From the NCBI RefSeq assembly GCF_001280305.1, contig NZ_CP012623.1, positions 3,534,001 through 3,598,000 of the forward strand: a stretch of DNA of 64,000 nucleotides. The letters are read 5' to 3'. Positions 1 to 8,298 of this stretch are shown piece after piece. The position numbers were made by a program, and so were the translations under genes. Source of the DNA: Hymenobacter sp. DG25A (GTDB lineage: Bacteria > Bacteroidota > Bacteroidia > Cytophagales > Hymenobacteraceae). Numbering within the stretch: position 1 is the stretch's first letter; every line of letters begins with the position of its first letter. The notes under the pieces are model-generated. The model ran no database searches. It worked only from the letters and a program-made list of their open reading frames with translations, and had not been told where the DNA came from.

Positions 1-1
1 G

Positions 2-568
2 GATGTGCGCGACCCGGAGCAGTGCCGGCAGGCCGTGAGCCGCACGCGCAAGGAGCTGGGCGGCCTGAATATTCTGGTGAACAACGCGGCCTTCCAGATG
101 GCGCAGGAAAAGTTTGAGGACATTCCCGAAGAGCAGATCCGGCGCACCTTCGATACCAATATTCTTGGCTATATCTGGATGGCGCAGGCCGCCGTGCCCC
201 ACTTTCAAAAGAACGACTGCATCATTAATACCGGCAGCATTGTGGGCCTCACCGGCAACCCCCTGTTGATTGACTACACCGCCAGCAAATCGGCTATTCA
301 TGCCTTCACCAAAAGTCTGGCCACCCACCTGGGCGAGCGGGGAATTCGGGTGAACTGCGTGGTGCCCGGCCCGGTCTGGACGCCCAACATCCCCGCTACC
401 ATGCCGCGGGAAGAGGTAGAGAAGTTTGGGTATGAAGTAGCCCTGAAGCGCCCCGGCCAGCCCGAGGAGCTGGCACCTGCCTATGTGCTGCTGGCCTCAG
501 AAGATGGCTCTTTCATGACGGGCAGCCTGGTACACGTAACCGGCGGCAAGCTCAGCAGCGACCAATAG
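2..568 (+). CDS. SDR family oxidoreductase (5' end missing)
   Basis: This is the C-terminal part of a short-chain dehydrogenase/reductase; the reading frame is open to the left edge, so the N-terminal nucleotide-binding Gly motif lies outside the window. Visible family marks are the NNAA motif after strand beta4, a serine in the segment INTGSIVG, the catalytic Tyr and Lys in DYTASKSA, and the VPGPVWTP segment after beta6. The C-terminus (TGSLVHVTGGK) is the usual SDR ending. It stands just upstream of a gluconate-dehydrogenase-like pair, so an oxidoreduction of a sugar or polyol is plausible, but the substrate cannot be read from the sequence. The visible part is about 188 residues of a family usually 250-300 long. 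Confidence 0.9.
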   Translation, partial: DVRDPEQCRQAVSRTRKELGGLNILVNNAAFQMAQEKFEDIPEEQIRRTFDTNILGYIWMAQAAVPHFQKNDCIINTGSIVGLTGNPLLIDYTASKSAIHAFTKSLATHLGERGIRVNCVVPGPVWTPNIPATMPREEVEKFGYEVALKRPGQPEELAPAYVLLASEDGSFMTGSLVHVTGGKLSSDQ

Positions 569-570
569 GG

Positions 571-660
571 GAGGTTGTGAAATGGTGAGTTGATGTTCGG
601 TTTGCGCAGAACCGCGCCTTACAGAACATCAAACTCACCGATTCATAATTTCACAACCTC
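571..660. repeat. imperfect inverted repeat plus TCACC-rich simple sequence
   Basis: Positions 571-598 and 624-660 are inverted copies of each other with a small insertion in the right arm. The right arm runs on into short direct repeats of the TCACAAC/CTCACC type up to about 688. Similar TTTCACC-type words stand at 1363-1382 and, inverted, at 3060-3073, so the same low-complexity word recurs between the first genes. It could form a hairpin that ends transcription of the SDR gene. No T-run follows it. Confidence 0.6.
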
Positions 661-689
661 ACCAACTCACCCTTTTACTACTTCACCAT

Positions 690-1283
690 ATGCCCTATCC
701 CGAAGGCACCGTACGCGCCCTGCTGCAAACCGACCTGGTGACGGAAGCCACCCGCGCAGCGCTGCAGGCCCGGCTGGATGCCCCCACATACTATCTGCCG
801 CAGTTTTTTGATGCCGATACGTACCAGTTGCTGCGGGTCGTGGCCGCCCGGCTCCTGCCGCAACCTGACCGCCCCGCGCCCATTGCGCTGGCCCCGGCCA
901 TTGATGCCCGCCTGGCCGAAGGCCGCTCCGATGGCTGGCGCTACGACGTGCTGCCCCCCGACCGGGAAGCCTACCGCATGGGCCTGGGAGGTATCAATCA
1001 GGCAGCCCAGGCGCAGTTTCAGCAGGATTTTATGGCTTTGGATGCGGCTCGTCAGGATGCGGTGCTGGAACAGCTGGCGGCTGGCAAAGCCGCGGGTGAA
1101 AACTGGCAGCAGATAAATCAGGAGCGGTTTTTTGAAGAGCTGCTGGCTGAGCTGACCGAAAACTACTACGCCCATCCCCTGGCCCAGGAGGAAATTGGCT
1201 ACGTGGGCATGGCCGACGTACCCGGTTGGACGCGCATCGGCCTGAATGAGCTGGAGCCCCGGGAGCCCGAGGAGCTGAACTAG
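690..1283 (+). CDS. gluconate 2-dehydrogenase subunit 3 family protein
   Basis: This 197-residue protein matches the gluconate 2-dehydrogenase subunit 3 family, the small partner of a membrane-associated, FAD-dependent sugar dehydrogenase. Family signs are the Phe/Tyr-rich start of the core (YYLPQFFDADTYQLL, about residues 34-48), the segment GGINQAAQ, and the C-terminal YYAHPLAQEEIGYVG. Known homologues often carry a Tat signal peptide; none is visible here, so this copy may act in the cytoplasm. The gene lies about 105 bases before a GMC flavoprotein, its expected catalytic partner. No cytochrome c subunit is present. The ATG at 690 is preceded by TCACC-rich repeats and lacks an obvious Shine-Dalgarno sequence, as is common in Bacteroidota. 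Confidence 0.85.
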   Translation: MPYPEGTVRALLQTDLVTEATRAALQARLDAPTYYLPQFFDADTYQLLRVVAARLLPQPDRPAPIALAPAIDARLAEGRSDGWRYDVLPPDREAYRMGLGGINQAAQAQFQQDFMALDAARQDAVLEQLAAGKAAGENWQQINQERFFEELLAELTENYYAHPLAQEEIGYVGMADVPGWTRIGLNELEPREPEELN

Positions 1284-1301
1284 TACCATGGCCAAAGCGC
1301 G

Positions 1302-1320
1302 TAGTCTGACGTTCAGACTA
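1302..1320. terminator. short hairpin between dehydrogenase genes
   Basis: An 8-base perfect stem (TAGTCTGA / TCAGACTA) with a 3-base loop lies 18 bases after the subunit-3 stop codon. It has no T-run, so it may only attenuate transcription or protect the mRNA end rather than terminate. Confidence 0.35.
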
Positions 1321-1388
1321 TGCCCGTGCGCTGATAATATTCTCAAAACATCAGGTCACGATTTCACCACAACACCATTTCACTGCAT

Positions 1389-3053
1389 ATGCCCGACGAA
1401 GAAGTGCTGGAAGAAGGGATAAAGAACCCGGTGAAGTCTGAAATACAGGACCCGCTGCTGAAAAGTCTGCTGAAAGAATCGGCTGCCCCCACCGAAAAGG
1501 AGCAGCCCCAACCCGTGCCCAGCCCCGCCGGGGAGGTAGATTGCGTGGTGATTGGGACCGGGGCGGGCGGGGCGCCGCTGCTGGCCCGGCTGGCCATGGC
1601 CGGGCTGAAAGTGGTAGCCCTGGAGGCCGGGCCCTGGCACAACCCGCGCCGGGACTTCGCTACCGATGAGAAAGCCCAGGAGTTTCTGTTCTGGAACGAT
1701 GAGCGGCTGGCTGCCGGTAAAGACCCGGTGGCTTTCGGCAAAAACAACTCCGGCACCGGCGTGGGCGGCTCCACGCTGCATTACACGGCCTACACGCCCC
1801 GCGCCCAGGACGACGACTTCCACATCCGCCGCGACTTTGGCGTGGGTGCCGACTGGCCCTTCGGCTACGATGAGCTGGAGCCTTATTACGACGAGCTGGA
1901 GCAGTTTCTGGGTATATCCGGCCCGGAAAATTACCCCTGGGGCAAGCCCCGGCGCCGGCCCTATCCGCTGGCGCCGCTGCCCCTGAACGGTGCCGCCCTG
2001 CTCATGGAGCGCGCCTGCCGGCAGCTGGGCATTCAGACCTCGCCGGCAGCCAATGCGGCGCTATCGGCGCGCTACTACCAGGAAGGCGTGGGCTGGCGGG
2101 AGGCATGCACCAACCGGGGCTTCTGCCAGGCCGGCTGCAGCACCGGCGCCAAAGCCAGCATGGACGTAACCTTTCTGCCGCTGGCAGCTGCGTACGGGGC
2201 TGATATTCGGCCCAACAGCTTTGTAACAGAGGTGGAGCGGGACGATACGGGGCGCATCATCGGCGTAGTGTATCAGCAAAACGGCGTAACGCAGCGGCAG
2301 AAATGCCGCCACCTGTTTCTGTGTGCCGGCGCGGTGGAAACCCCGCGCCTGCTTCTATTGAATGAGCTGGCCCTGAGCAGTGGGCAGGTAGGCCGCCATT
2401 TTATGGCGCATACCGGCACCCAGGTGTGGGGCACTTTTGCCGAGGATGTACGGCCCTACAAAGGCATTCCCGGGGCCCTGATTTCCGAAGACCTGCACCG
2501 CCCGCCCGCCGCCGACTTTGCCGGGGGCTATCTGCTGCAGAGCATTGGCGTGATGCCCTTAACCTTTGCCGGGCAGGCAGTGCGGCAGCGTAAGCTCTGG
2601 GGCGAGCCCCTGCGGGCTTATATGCGCCAGTACAACCACATAGCGGGCATTAATATGCACGGCGAGTGCCTGCCGCACGCGGAAAACTTTCTGGAGCTGG
2701 CAGAGGAAAAAGACGCCCGCGGCTTGCCCAAGCCGCGCATTCACTTCACCAACCACGAAAACGAAGTGCGCATAATGCGCCACGCCGAAACCCTGATGCG
2801 CCAGATCTGGGAAACGGCCGGGGCCCGGGACATCTGGTCGTTTCCACGCAATGCCCACATTATTGGTACGGCGCGTATGGGGTTGAGCGGGGATGATGCG
2901 GTGGTGAATTCGGAAGGCAAGGCCTTTGACGTCCCCAACCTCTACATCTGCGACAACTCCATTTTCCCCAGCTCGCTCAGCGTAAACCCGGCCCTTACCA
3001 TTATGGCCCTCAGCCTGCGTACTGCTGATAAGTTTCTGCAATCCATGAGGTAA
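1389..3053 (+). CDS. GMC family oxidoreductase (FAD-dependent sugar/alcohol dehydrogenase)
   Basis: This 554-residue glucose-methanol-choline flavoprotein probably oxidises a sugar or polyol with FAD as cofactor. The FAD-binding Gly motif GTGAGG is at residues 56-61, followed by ALEAGPW, which binds the ribose. The GVGGST segment near 122-127 and a Cys-containing loop (FCQAGCSTGAK) are typical of gluconate and 2-keto-gluconate type members. The C-terminal active site is present, with His490 in HIIGTARMG and Asn533 in SVNPALTIMA. The first 48 residues are charged and probably disordered, and no signal peptide is seen. It follows the subunit-3 gene and very likely forms a complex with it. The exact substrate is unknown. 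Confidence 0.92.
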   Translation: MPDEEVLEEGIKNPVKSEIQDPLLKSLLKESAAPTEKEQPQPVPSPAGEVDCVVIGTGAGGAPLLARLAMAGLKVVALEAGPWHNPRRDFATDEKAQEFLFWNDERLAAGKDPVAFGKNNSGTGVGGSTLHYTAYTPRAQDDDFHIRRDFGVGADWPFGYDELEPYYDELEQFLGISGPENYPWGKPRRRPYPLAPLPLNGAALLMERACRQLGIQTSPAANAALSARYYQEGVGWREACTNRGFCQAGCSTGAKASMDVTFLPLAAAYGADIRPNSFVTEVERDDTGRIIGVVYQQNGVTQRQKCRHLFLCAGAVETPRLLLLNELALSSGQVGRHFMAHTGTQVWGTFAEDVRPYKGIPGALISEDLHRPPAADFAGGYLLQSIGVMPLTFAGQAVRQRKLWGEPLRAYMRQYNHIAGINMHGECLPHAENFLELAEEKDARGLPKPRIHFTNHENEVRIMRHAETLMRQIWETAGARDIWSFPRNAHIIGTARMGLSGDDAVVNSEGKAFDVPNLYICDNSIFPSSLSVNPALTIMALSLRTADKFLQSMR

Positions 3054-3084
3054 GAAGCAGGGTGAAATGGTGATAAAAAAACAG

Positions 3085-3194
3085 CTGTCATCCTGAGGCG
3101 GTAGCCGAAGGACCTTGTCACATTAAAACAACCAGCCTAACAACGACTCTTTTTGACGTGAAAAGGTCCTTCCGCTACCGCCTCAGGATGACAG
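3085..3194. repeat. long inverted repeat, REP-like (family member 1)
   Basis: Two 32-base arms (3085-3116 and 3163-3194) are inverted copies with one mismatch, separated by 46 bases. The arm begins CTGTCATCCTGAGGCGG and runs through AGCCGAAGGACCTT. It sits alone between the GMC and GH1-like genes. The arm is clearly related to that of the repeat at 62739-62839, which suggests a dispersed intergenic family rather than a simple terminator. Confidence 0.8.
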
Positions 3195-3255
3195 AGAATT
3201 TTATTCATCGGCTCTCCACTAGAAGCTTCTTCCCTTCAATCCTTCTTTCTCCGTC

Positions 3256-4593
3256 ATGGCCAAAACCTTCCTTAAGCACATCATAGAAAAGTTCGGCAGC
3301 GGCAACTACGAGGGCGACCAATACGGCGGCGCCGGCGGCAGCGACGGCAGCGGCCTGCCCACCGGCCTGGCCGGCAACTTTATGTTTGCCACGGGCATTG
3401 AGTGCAGCTACCCCACCATTGATAACGGCAAAACCCGCCGCGACCTGCTGGCCGAGTGCCACCACTACGAACGGTATAAGGAAGACTTGGGGCTGGTTAA
3501 GGAAATGGGCCTGAAGGTGCTGCGCTACGGCCTGCCCTACTACAGTATCCACAAAGGGCCGGGCCAGTACGATTGGACGTTTGCCGACCTGGCCATGGCC
3601 GAAATCCAGCGCCTGGGCATTACGCCCATCCTGGACCTGATGCACTTTGGCGTACCCGACTGGCTGGGCAACTATCAGAACCCCGAGCTACCCGTGTACT
3701 TTGCTGAGTACTGCGGCGCCGTGGCCAAGCGCTATCCGTGGGTGCGCTACTACACGCCCATCAATGAGATTTACGTAACGGCCCGCATGAGCGCGCTGGA
3801 TGGCGCCTGGAACGAGCAGCTAAAATCGGATAAAGCCTTTGTAATGGCCCTCAAGCACCTGGTGGCGGCCAGCATTATGGGCACCCAGCAAATTGCTGTG
3901 CACCGCCCCGATGCCGTGATTGTGCAGAGTGAGTCGGCGGAGTTTACGCACGAGCTGCGCGCTACCCGCACGCCCTCTATCCAGCTCAGCAACCGGCTCC
4001 GGTTTCTGGCGCTTGACTTGCTGTACGCCATCCACCCCGATGCCGAAGTGATGAACTACCTCTACGACAACGGCATGACGCGCACGGAGTACGACTGGTT
4101 TATGGCCGGCGAGCCGCCCGGCTACCAGGTGATGGGCAACGATTACTACGGCCGCAATGAGCGCATTATTCTGCCCGATGGCACGCTGTGTACCAGCGTG
4201 GATGTGCTGGGCTGGTACAATATCACCTACGAGTACTACCAGCGCTACCGTAAGCCCGTGATGCACACGGAAACCAATGTTTTTGATGCCCAGGAAGCCC
4301 CCACCTGGCTCTGGAAACAGTGGGTCAATATCCTGCAGATGCGCAAAGAAGGCGTACCGGTGCTGGGCTTCACCTGGTATTCCCTCATCGACCAGGTAGA
4401 CTGGGACAGCGGCCTGACCCGCAAAGCCGGCTCCGTAAACGCCTGTGGGCTTTTCGATCTGGACCGCAAGCCCCACCCGGTAGCCGAGTCTTATAAAATG
4501 CTGCTGAAGGAGTACGGGCAGATTACCATTGTGCCGCACGGCGAGATGTTTGAAGTAACCACGCAGCCGGCCACCCTGAAAGTGGAGATATAG
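3256..4593 (+). CDS. glycoside hydrolase family 1-like protein
   Basis: This 445-residue protein has the outline of a clan GH-A (alpha/beta)8-barrel hydrolase close to family 1 beta-glucosidases. Asn170-Glu171 in TPINEI fits the acid/base, and Glu339 in MHTETN fits the nucleophile position. An aromatic, substrate-lining WYSLIDQVDW lies near the C-terminal side. It is shorter than typical 450-480-residue GH1 enzymes, and the motif TETN differs from the usual TENG. No signal peptide is present; a Gly-rich stretch sits at residues 14-33. It follows the dehydrogenase pair, so it could release the sugar they oxidise. A related, diverged copy lies at 45549-46757. The substrate is not known. Confidence 0.75.
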   Translation: MAKTFLKHIIEKFGSGNYEGDQYGGAGGSDGSGLPTGLAGNFMFATGIECSYPTIDNGKTRRDLLAECHHYERYKEDLGLVKEMGLKVLRYGLPYYSIHKGPGQYDWTFADLAMAEIQRLGITPILDLMHFGVPDWLGNYQNPELPVYFAEYCGAVAKRYPWVRYYTPINEIYVTARMSALDGAWNEQLKSDKAFVMALKHLVAASIMGTQQIAVHRPDAVIVQSESAEFTHELRATRTPSIQLSNRLRFLALDLLYAIHPDAEVMNYLYDNGMTRTEYDWFMAGEPPGYQVMGNDYYGRNERIILPDGTLCTSVDVLGWYNITYEYYQRYRKPVMHTETNVFDAQEAPTWLWKQWVNILQMRKEGVPVLGFTWYSLIDQVDWDSGLTRKAGSVNACGLFDLDRKPHPVAESYKMLLKEYGQITIVPHGEMFEVTTQPATLKVEI

Positions 4594-4650
4594 GATGGAT
4601 AGGATGTCTGATTGGATAAGCTACTAAGTTGATTATTATTTCATTATATC

Positions 4651-4670
4651 GTTATAAATGCGCTTATAAC
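4651..4670. promoter_or_regulatory. 20-base palindrome upstream of bestrophin gene
   Basis: A perfect 7-base inverted repeat (GTTATAA, 6-base spacer, TTATAAC) lies about 100 bases before the bestrophin start in an AT-rich gap. It could be an operator for a dimeric regulator, but only its symmetry supports this. Confidence 0.25.
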
Positions 4671-4768
4671 AAGAGCTGTTTAGCTTTTTGAGTGTACTAA
4701 CACCCTGTAGTGGATTATAGGCAAAACTACCGTTGAGGTTTAACGTTGGAGGGCCTAAATCTCCTTTC

Positions 4769-5692
4769 ATGATTGTTTACAAAGCCGGTGACTGGTGGAA
4801 AGCCTTGTGGCATTTTCACACGTCAACCGTTATTTTATTGCTCCTGCGCCGCGTGGCGCTGGTAGGGGTATACAACGTTTTTATTGCGCTGGTGGTGCTG
4901 AAATACCACACCATTGACATTAAAATTGGTCGGGAATACTTCTCCTTTCTGGGGATAATGCTCAGCTTATTGCTGGTTTTCCGTACCAATACCGCTTACG
5001 ACCGCTACTATGAAGGGCGGCGCCTGTGGGGGCAGCTGGTTTCGCACTGCCGCGGCTTAGCTATGGAGCTGAACGCCGTTTTGCCCCGCGATGCGGTGCG
5101 TAGCCGCCGATATTACGCCGCCCTGATCTCTAACTTTCCTATAGCCCTTAAGGGGGCGTTGCGCAATGGCGTTCAGTTCAATCAGCTGGAAGCTACCCCC
5201 GATATTATTGACCGTCTGCGGATTGCTGAAAGCCCTACTACCTGCTTGGTCACTGTGCTGCAGGAAAGTATTGAGCAGTTGCGGCAGGCCCAGATCATCG
5301 ACCCCATTCACTTGCTTACCATGAAGCCCCATTTGCTGGGAATGATGGAGGTGAATGGCTCCTGTGAGCGAATACGCTCCACCCCCATTCCCTTTTCCTA
5401 TAGCTTTTTCATCAAAATGTTTATCACCCTTTTCATCGGTATCATGCCCATTATACTGGTAGATACCTGTGGCTATTGGATGATTCCCATTACTATGATG
5501 GGGGCCTATGTGATGCTTGGGTTGGAGATGATAGGCGAGGAAATTGAACAGCCCTTTGGCCTCGATAGTAATGATCTGCCCATTACCCTGATAGCTAACC
5601 GAATTCGGGTGAGCGTGCACGAGGTGCTGGGTGTGGAATTAACGCATGTGAAGAAGGCACTTGCCACCCCCCCGTATAGCGTAGTGCATTAG
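4769..5692 (+). CDS. bestrophin family ion channel
   Basis: This 307-residue membrane protein belongs to the bestrophin/UPF0187 family, which form pentameric anion or cation channels in the inner membrane. The signs are an early WKALWHFHTS segment, a first membrane span around residues 20-45, the conserved LLVFRTNTAYDRYYEGRRLW segment near 70-90, and two hydrophobic spans around 215-260 ending in MIGEEIEQPFG, where the Glu and Asp cluster is typical. The frame is open to a TTG 36 bases further upstream. I chose the ATG at 4769 because it begins MIVYKAGDW, where family members start. It stands alone between AT-rich spacers, and ion specificity cannot be inferred. Confidence 0.88.
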   Translation: MIVYKAGDWWKALWHFHTSTVILLLLRRVALVGVYNVFIALVVLKYHTIDIKIGREYFSFLGIMLSLLLVFRTNTAYDRYYEGRRLWGQLVSHCRGLAMELNAVLPRDAVRSRRYYAALISNFPIALKGALRNGVQFNQLEATPDIIDRLRIAESPTTCLVTVLQESIEQLRQAQIIDPIHLLTMKPHLLGMMEVNGSCERIRSTPIPFSYSFFIKMFITLFIGIMPIILVDTCGYWMIPITMMGAYVMLGLEMIGEEIEQPFGLDSNDLPITLIANRIRVSVHEVLGVELTHVKKALATPPYSVVH

Positions 5693-5913
5693 TACAGCTT
5701 TTGAAAAGAAATATTAATATAATAATATGATTTGTAAGATATAAAATAAAAAAATCATTGTCTACGGGGCCCATTGGTCGTTTTTTGCATGTTAGCTATA
5801 TTATTTATACAAAAAGTCAGTCGTTTTTGAGTGGGGCCGTATATGGCGCTCGAACATGTCTATCCATAGGATATAGTACTGCTACTTTATCCACCCACGC
5901 CCCCACACATCGA

Positions 5914-8175
5914 ATGTTGACAAAAAAATCTACTCAAACCTGGCAGATAATACTGCCGTTTTTAGCTCTTTTTCTAAGTTTTGGTTCAAGGCAAACTGCA
6001 CAAGCGCAGGATAATAGCAGTATTACGGGCTCTTCTGTTATTTTAGATCTTGGCGAAGGGAATAAGATTTATGGCGGCAAAGGAGGTGTACCAGCTCCAG
6101 CTTTCAAAGATGCAAACCTTGGTACCTTCAATATCACTGACTTCAGCACTAGTTTGATTCTGAATGGTGGTACCATAACCACAACTGAGAGTGCACCTGA
6201 TGTTATGACAGGTGGCCGATTGGTTTATCGGATACGTGCAAATGGAACTACATTTAACCTATCTTCCGGCACAATTAACTTGGTACAGGGTACGCCCAAC
6301 GGTAACAATCGGACGTTTTCCTTCAACTTGGCCAACGTCAATGTTTTAACTGGCCTAGCTGCTGGTACGTACTCATTAAGTATCCAATTTGCTGCAGATG
6401 GAGTCAATACAGCTCAGGGTGGAGAAGACTATACCTTAACTGATCCTCCTTCCGTTTTTTACCGGGCTACTTTCACCATTGAGGGCGTGCGCCCTAACGA
6501 GGGCCCTAACTCCACCACTTGGACAGGTGGTAAGAATGATAACTGGTTTGATGCTGAAAACTGGACCCAGGGCGTACCTACCGCTGCCAAAGACGCCACT
6601 ATTCCTGACTTTCCTTCCGGCTCCACTATCTCTTACCCCAACATCTATAGCGACGCTGTCAAGCCTAACACTACTTTAGTAACTGAGGTTATAAACTCAG
6701 ACGGAACCACGTCAGAGGTGACTACGGTTGTGCCGGGTTATGACAATAGTACTTCCGGTCCGGCAATGACGCGCAATCTGACGATGCAGGGGACAAGCCA
6801 GAATGAGCGTGCCATTACGCGCCTGATTGTGGGTCAGCTGAAAGTGTACGGCAATTTCAGCAATACGCAGGATAGCTTTATTCAGCGTGATAACACCTTG
6901 CTTTCCTTCACGGGAACAGACCAATCGATCAGTGGCTCTACGTCGGGGTTTGTGAATGTTGAAATTGATGGTGGAGGGACTAAGACCCTGATAAAAAACT
7001 TCGCCATTCAGGCAGGTGGTAAGCTCACGTTCAAATCAGGTATTCTGGCTACGAATATTGCTGCTATTGATGAATCGTATGTCCGGCTGATTCCTGCCAC
7101 GGTAGTAGATGGAAAGATTATTCCTTCCGCCCGTCTGGTGGGTGAAAATGAAACTACCTACCTCCGCGGATTCGTCATTATTGACAGCCCGGCACCAGCT
7201 GGTACCACGCAGGATTTTGGTAATATTGGTTTGTCGACTACGTTTATTGGAAAAGATCCAGGTACTATAACGGTTACTCGTAACACGGCTGAAAACGCTA
7301 AGGATATAAACAATGGTGCCAATAGTAATCCGGGTATCCGCCGCATCTTTGGGGTTCGGCCGGGCGTTCCGTCCGGGCTGAGGGCTACTCTTGTTTTTCA
7401 TTATCTTGATAATGAAACCAGGAACCTTGCACCCAATAATAGAACACTGGATGAGAGTAAGTTCTCCTTGTTCCTATCTACTGGCGGGGGCAATACTTAT
7501 GCACAGTTGGGTCGTGATGCGCTGAATACCACGGACAATACCCTGACCAAGGACAACGTCACAACCTTCGCAACCTTTACCCTGAGTGAGGGTACCATTA
7601 CTATACTGCCCGTTTCCCTGAGTGACTTTAATGCCAAGCGGGTAGGGGCAAATGCTGAAATAACCTGGGAGTCGGTGATGGAGCTGAACAACCGTGGGTA
7701 TGAGGTACAGGTTTCCACTGATGGTCGTGCCTTCCGCACACTCACTTTTGTGCCCAGTGCATCCCCCAATAGCAACAGCCTGCTGCACTACAGCTATACT
7801 GATACAGAGGCTAACAAAGCTGGTGTGCGTTACTACCGCCTACGCCAGATTGATCTGGATGGCACCGCGCATTTCTTTGGTCCTAAAGTGCTAAGCTTTG
7901 CAGGTACTGCCTCAGTGGAAGCTCGTATGGAAGCTTATCCAAACCCCTTCCACAATGAGTTGCGCCTGACCATTCAGGCCGCTATGAGCGGTAAGGCTAA
8001 GCTGATGCTGTTAGACATGACGGGTCGGGTAGTGCTCCAGCAAACCGCTGAGGTAACGGCCGGCACCAATGACCTGGAAATGTTGGGTCTCACCAACCTG
8101 CAGCCTGGCGCCTATATGCTGCGGGTAGTGTTGCCGGACGGTAAAGCTCAGAACACCCGTATTCTGAAGCGGTAA
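5914..8175 (+). CDS. T9SS type A sorting domain-containing secreted protein
   Basis: This large exported protein (about 753 residues) has a signal peptide at residues 1-32 (charged start, hydrophobic LPFLALFLSF, cleavage after AQA). A beta-rich body follows. An immunoglobulin-like segment near the end contains ITWESVMELNNRGYEVQ, which in Bacteroidota typically precedes the sorting tag. The C-terminal 80 residues form a type A T9SS sorting domain, with YPNPFHNEL and a final GAYMLRVVLPDG. It is therefore expected to cross the outer membrane by T9SS and be released or anchored at the surface. The body resembles no enzyme that I can recognise. The frame is open 156 bases upstream, but the ATG at 5914 directly precedes the signal peptide. 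The spacer before it (5693-5913) is AT-rich. Confidence 0.85.
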   Translation: MLTKKSTQTWQIILPFLALFLSFGSRQTAQAQDNSSITGSSVILDLGEGNKIYGGKGGVPAPAFKDANLGTFNITDFSTSLILNGGTITTTESAPDVMTGGRLVYRIRANGTTFNLSSGTINLVQGTPNGNNRTFSFNLANVNVLTGLAAGTYSLSIQFAADGVNTAQGGEDYTLTDPPSVFYRATFTIEGVRPNEGPNSTTWTGGKNDNWFDAENWTQGVPTAAKDATIPDFPSGSTISYPNIYSDAVKPNTTLVTEVINSDGTTSEVTTVVPGYDNSTSGPAMTRNLTMQGTSQNERAITRLIVGQLKVYGNFSNTQDSFIQRDNTLLSFTGTDQSISGSTSGFVNVEIDGGGTKTLIKNFAIQAGGKLTFKSGILATNIAAIDESYVRLIPATVVDGKIIPSARLVGENETTYLRGFVIIDSPAPAGTTQDFGNIGLSTTFIGKDPGTITVTRNTAENAKDINNGANSNPGIRRIFGVRPGVPSGLRATLVFHYLDNETRNLAPNNRTLDESKFSLFLSTGGGNTYAQLGRDALNTTDNTLTKDNVTTFATFTLSEGTITILPVSLSDFNAKRVGANAEITWESVMELNNRGYEVQVSTDGRAFRTLTFVPSASPNSNSLLHYSYTDTEANKAGVRYYRLRQIDLDGTAHFFGPKVLSFAGTASVEARMEAYPNPFHNELRLTIQAAMSGKAKLMLLDMTGRVVLQQTAEVTAGTNDLEMLGLTNLQPGAYMLRVVLPDGKAQNTRILKR

Positions 8176-8177
8176 TT

Positions 8178-8249
8178 AAAAGCTTCCGGAAAAGTTAAAG
8201 CCGCGTTTCTCGCAGGAGAAACGCGGCTTTAACTTTTCCGGAAGCTTTT
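8178..8249. terminator. 34-bp perfect hairpin terminator
   Basis: The arms 8178-8211 and 8216-8249 are perfectly complementary over 34 bases with a 4-base loop (GCAG). The stem begins AAAAGCTTCC and ends GGAAGCTTTT, so a T-run is built into the stem on either strand. It starts 3 bases after the T9SS protein stop codon and is unusually long for a terminator. Confidence 0.85.
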
Positions 8250-8298
8250 ACACTTTGACAAATATAAGTGGTTCAGGATGTAAGTAATTTTCAGTAAC

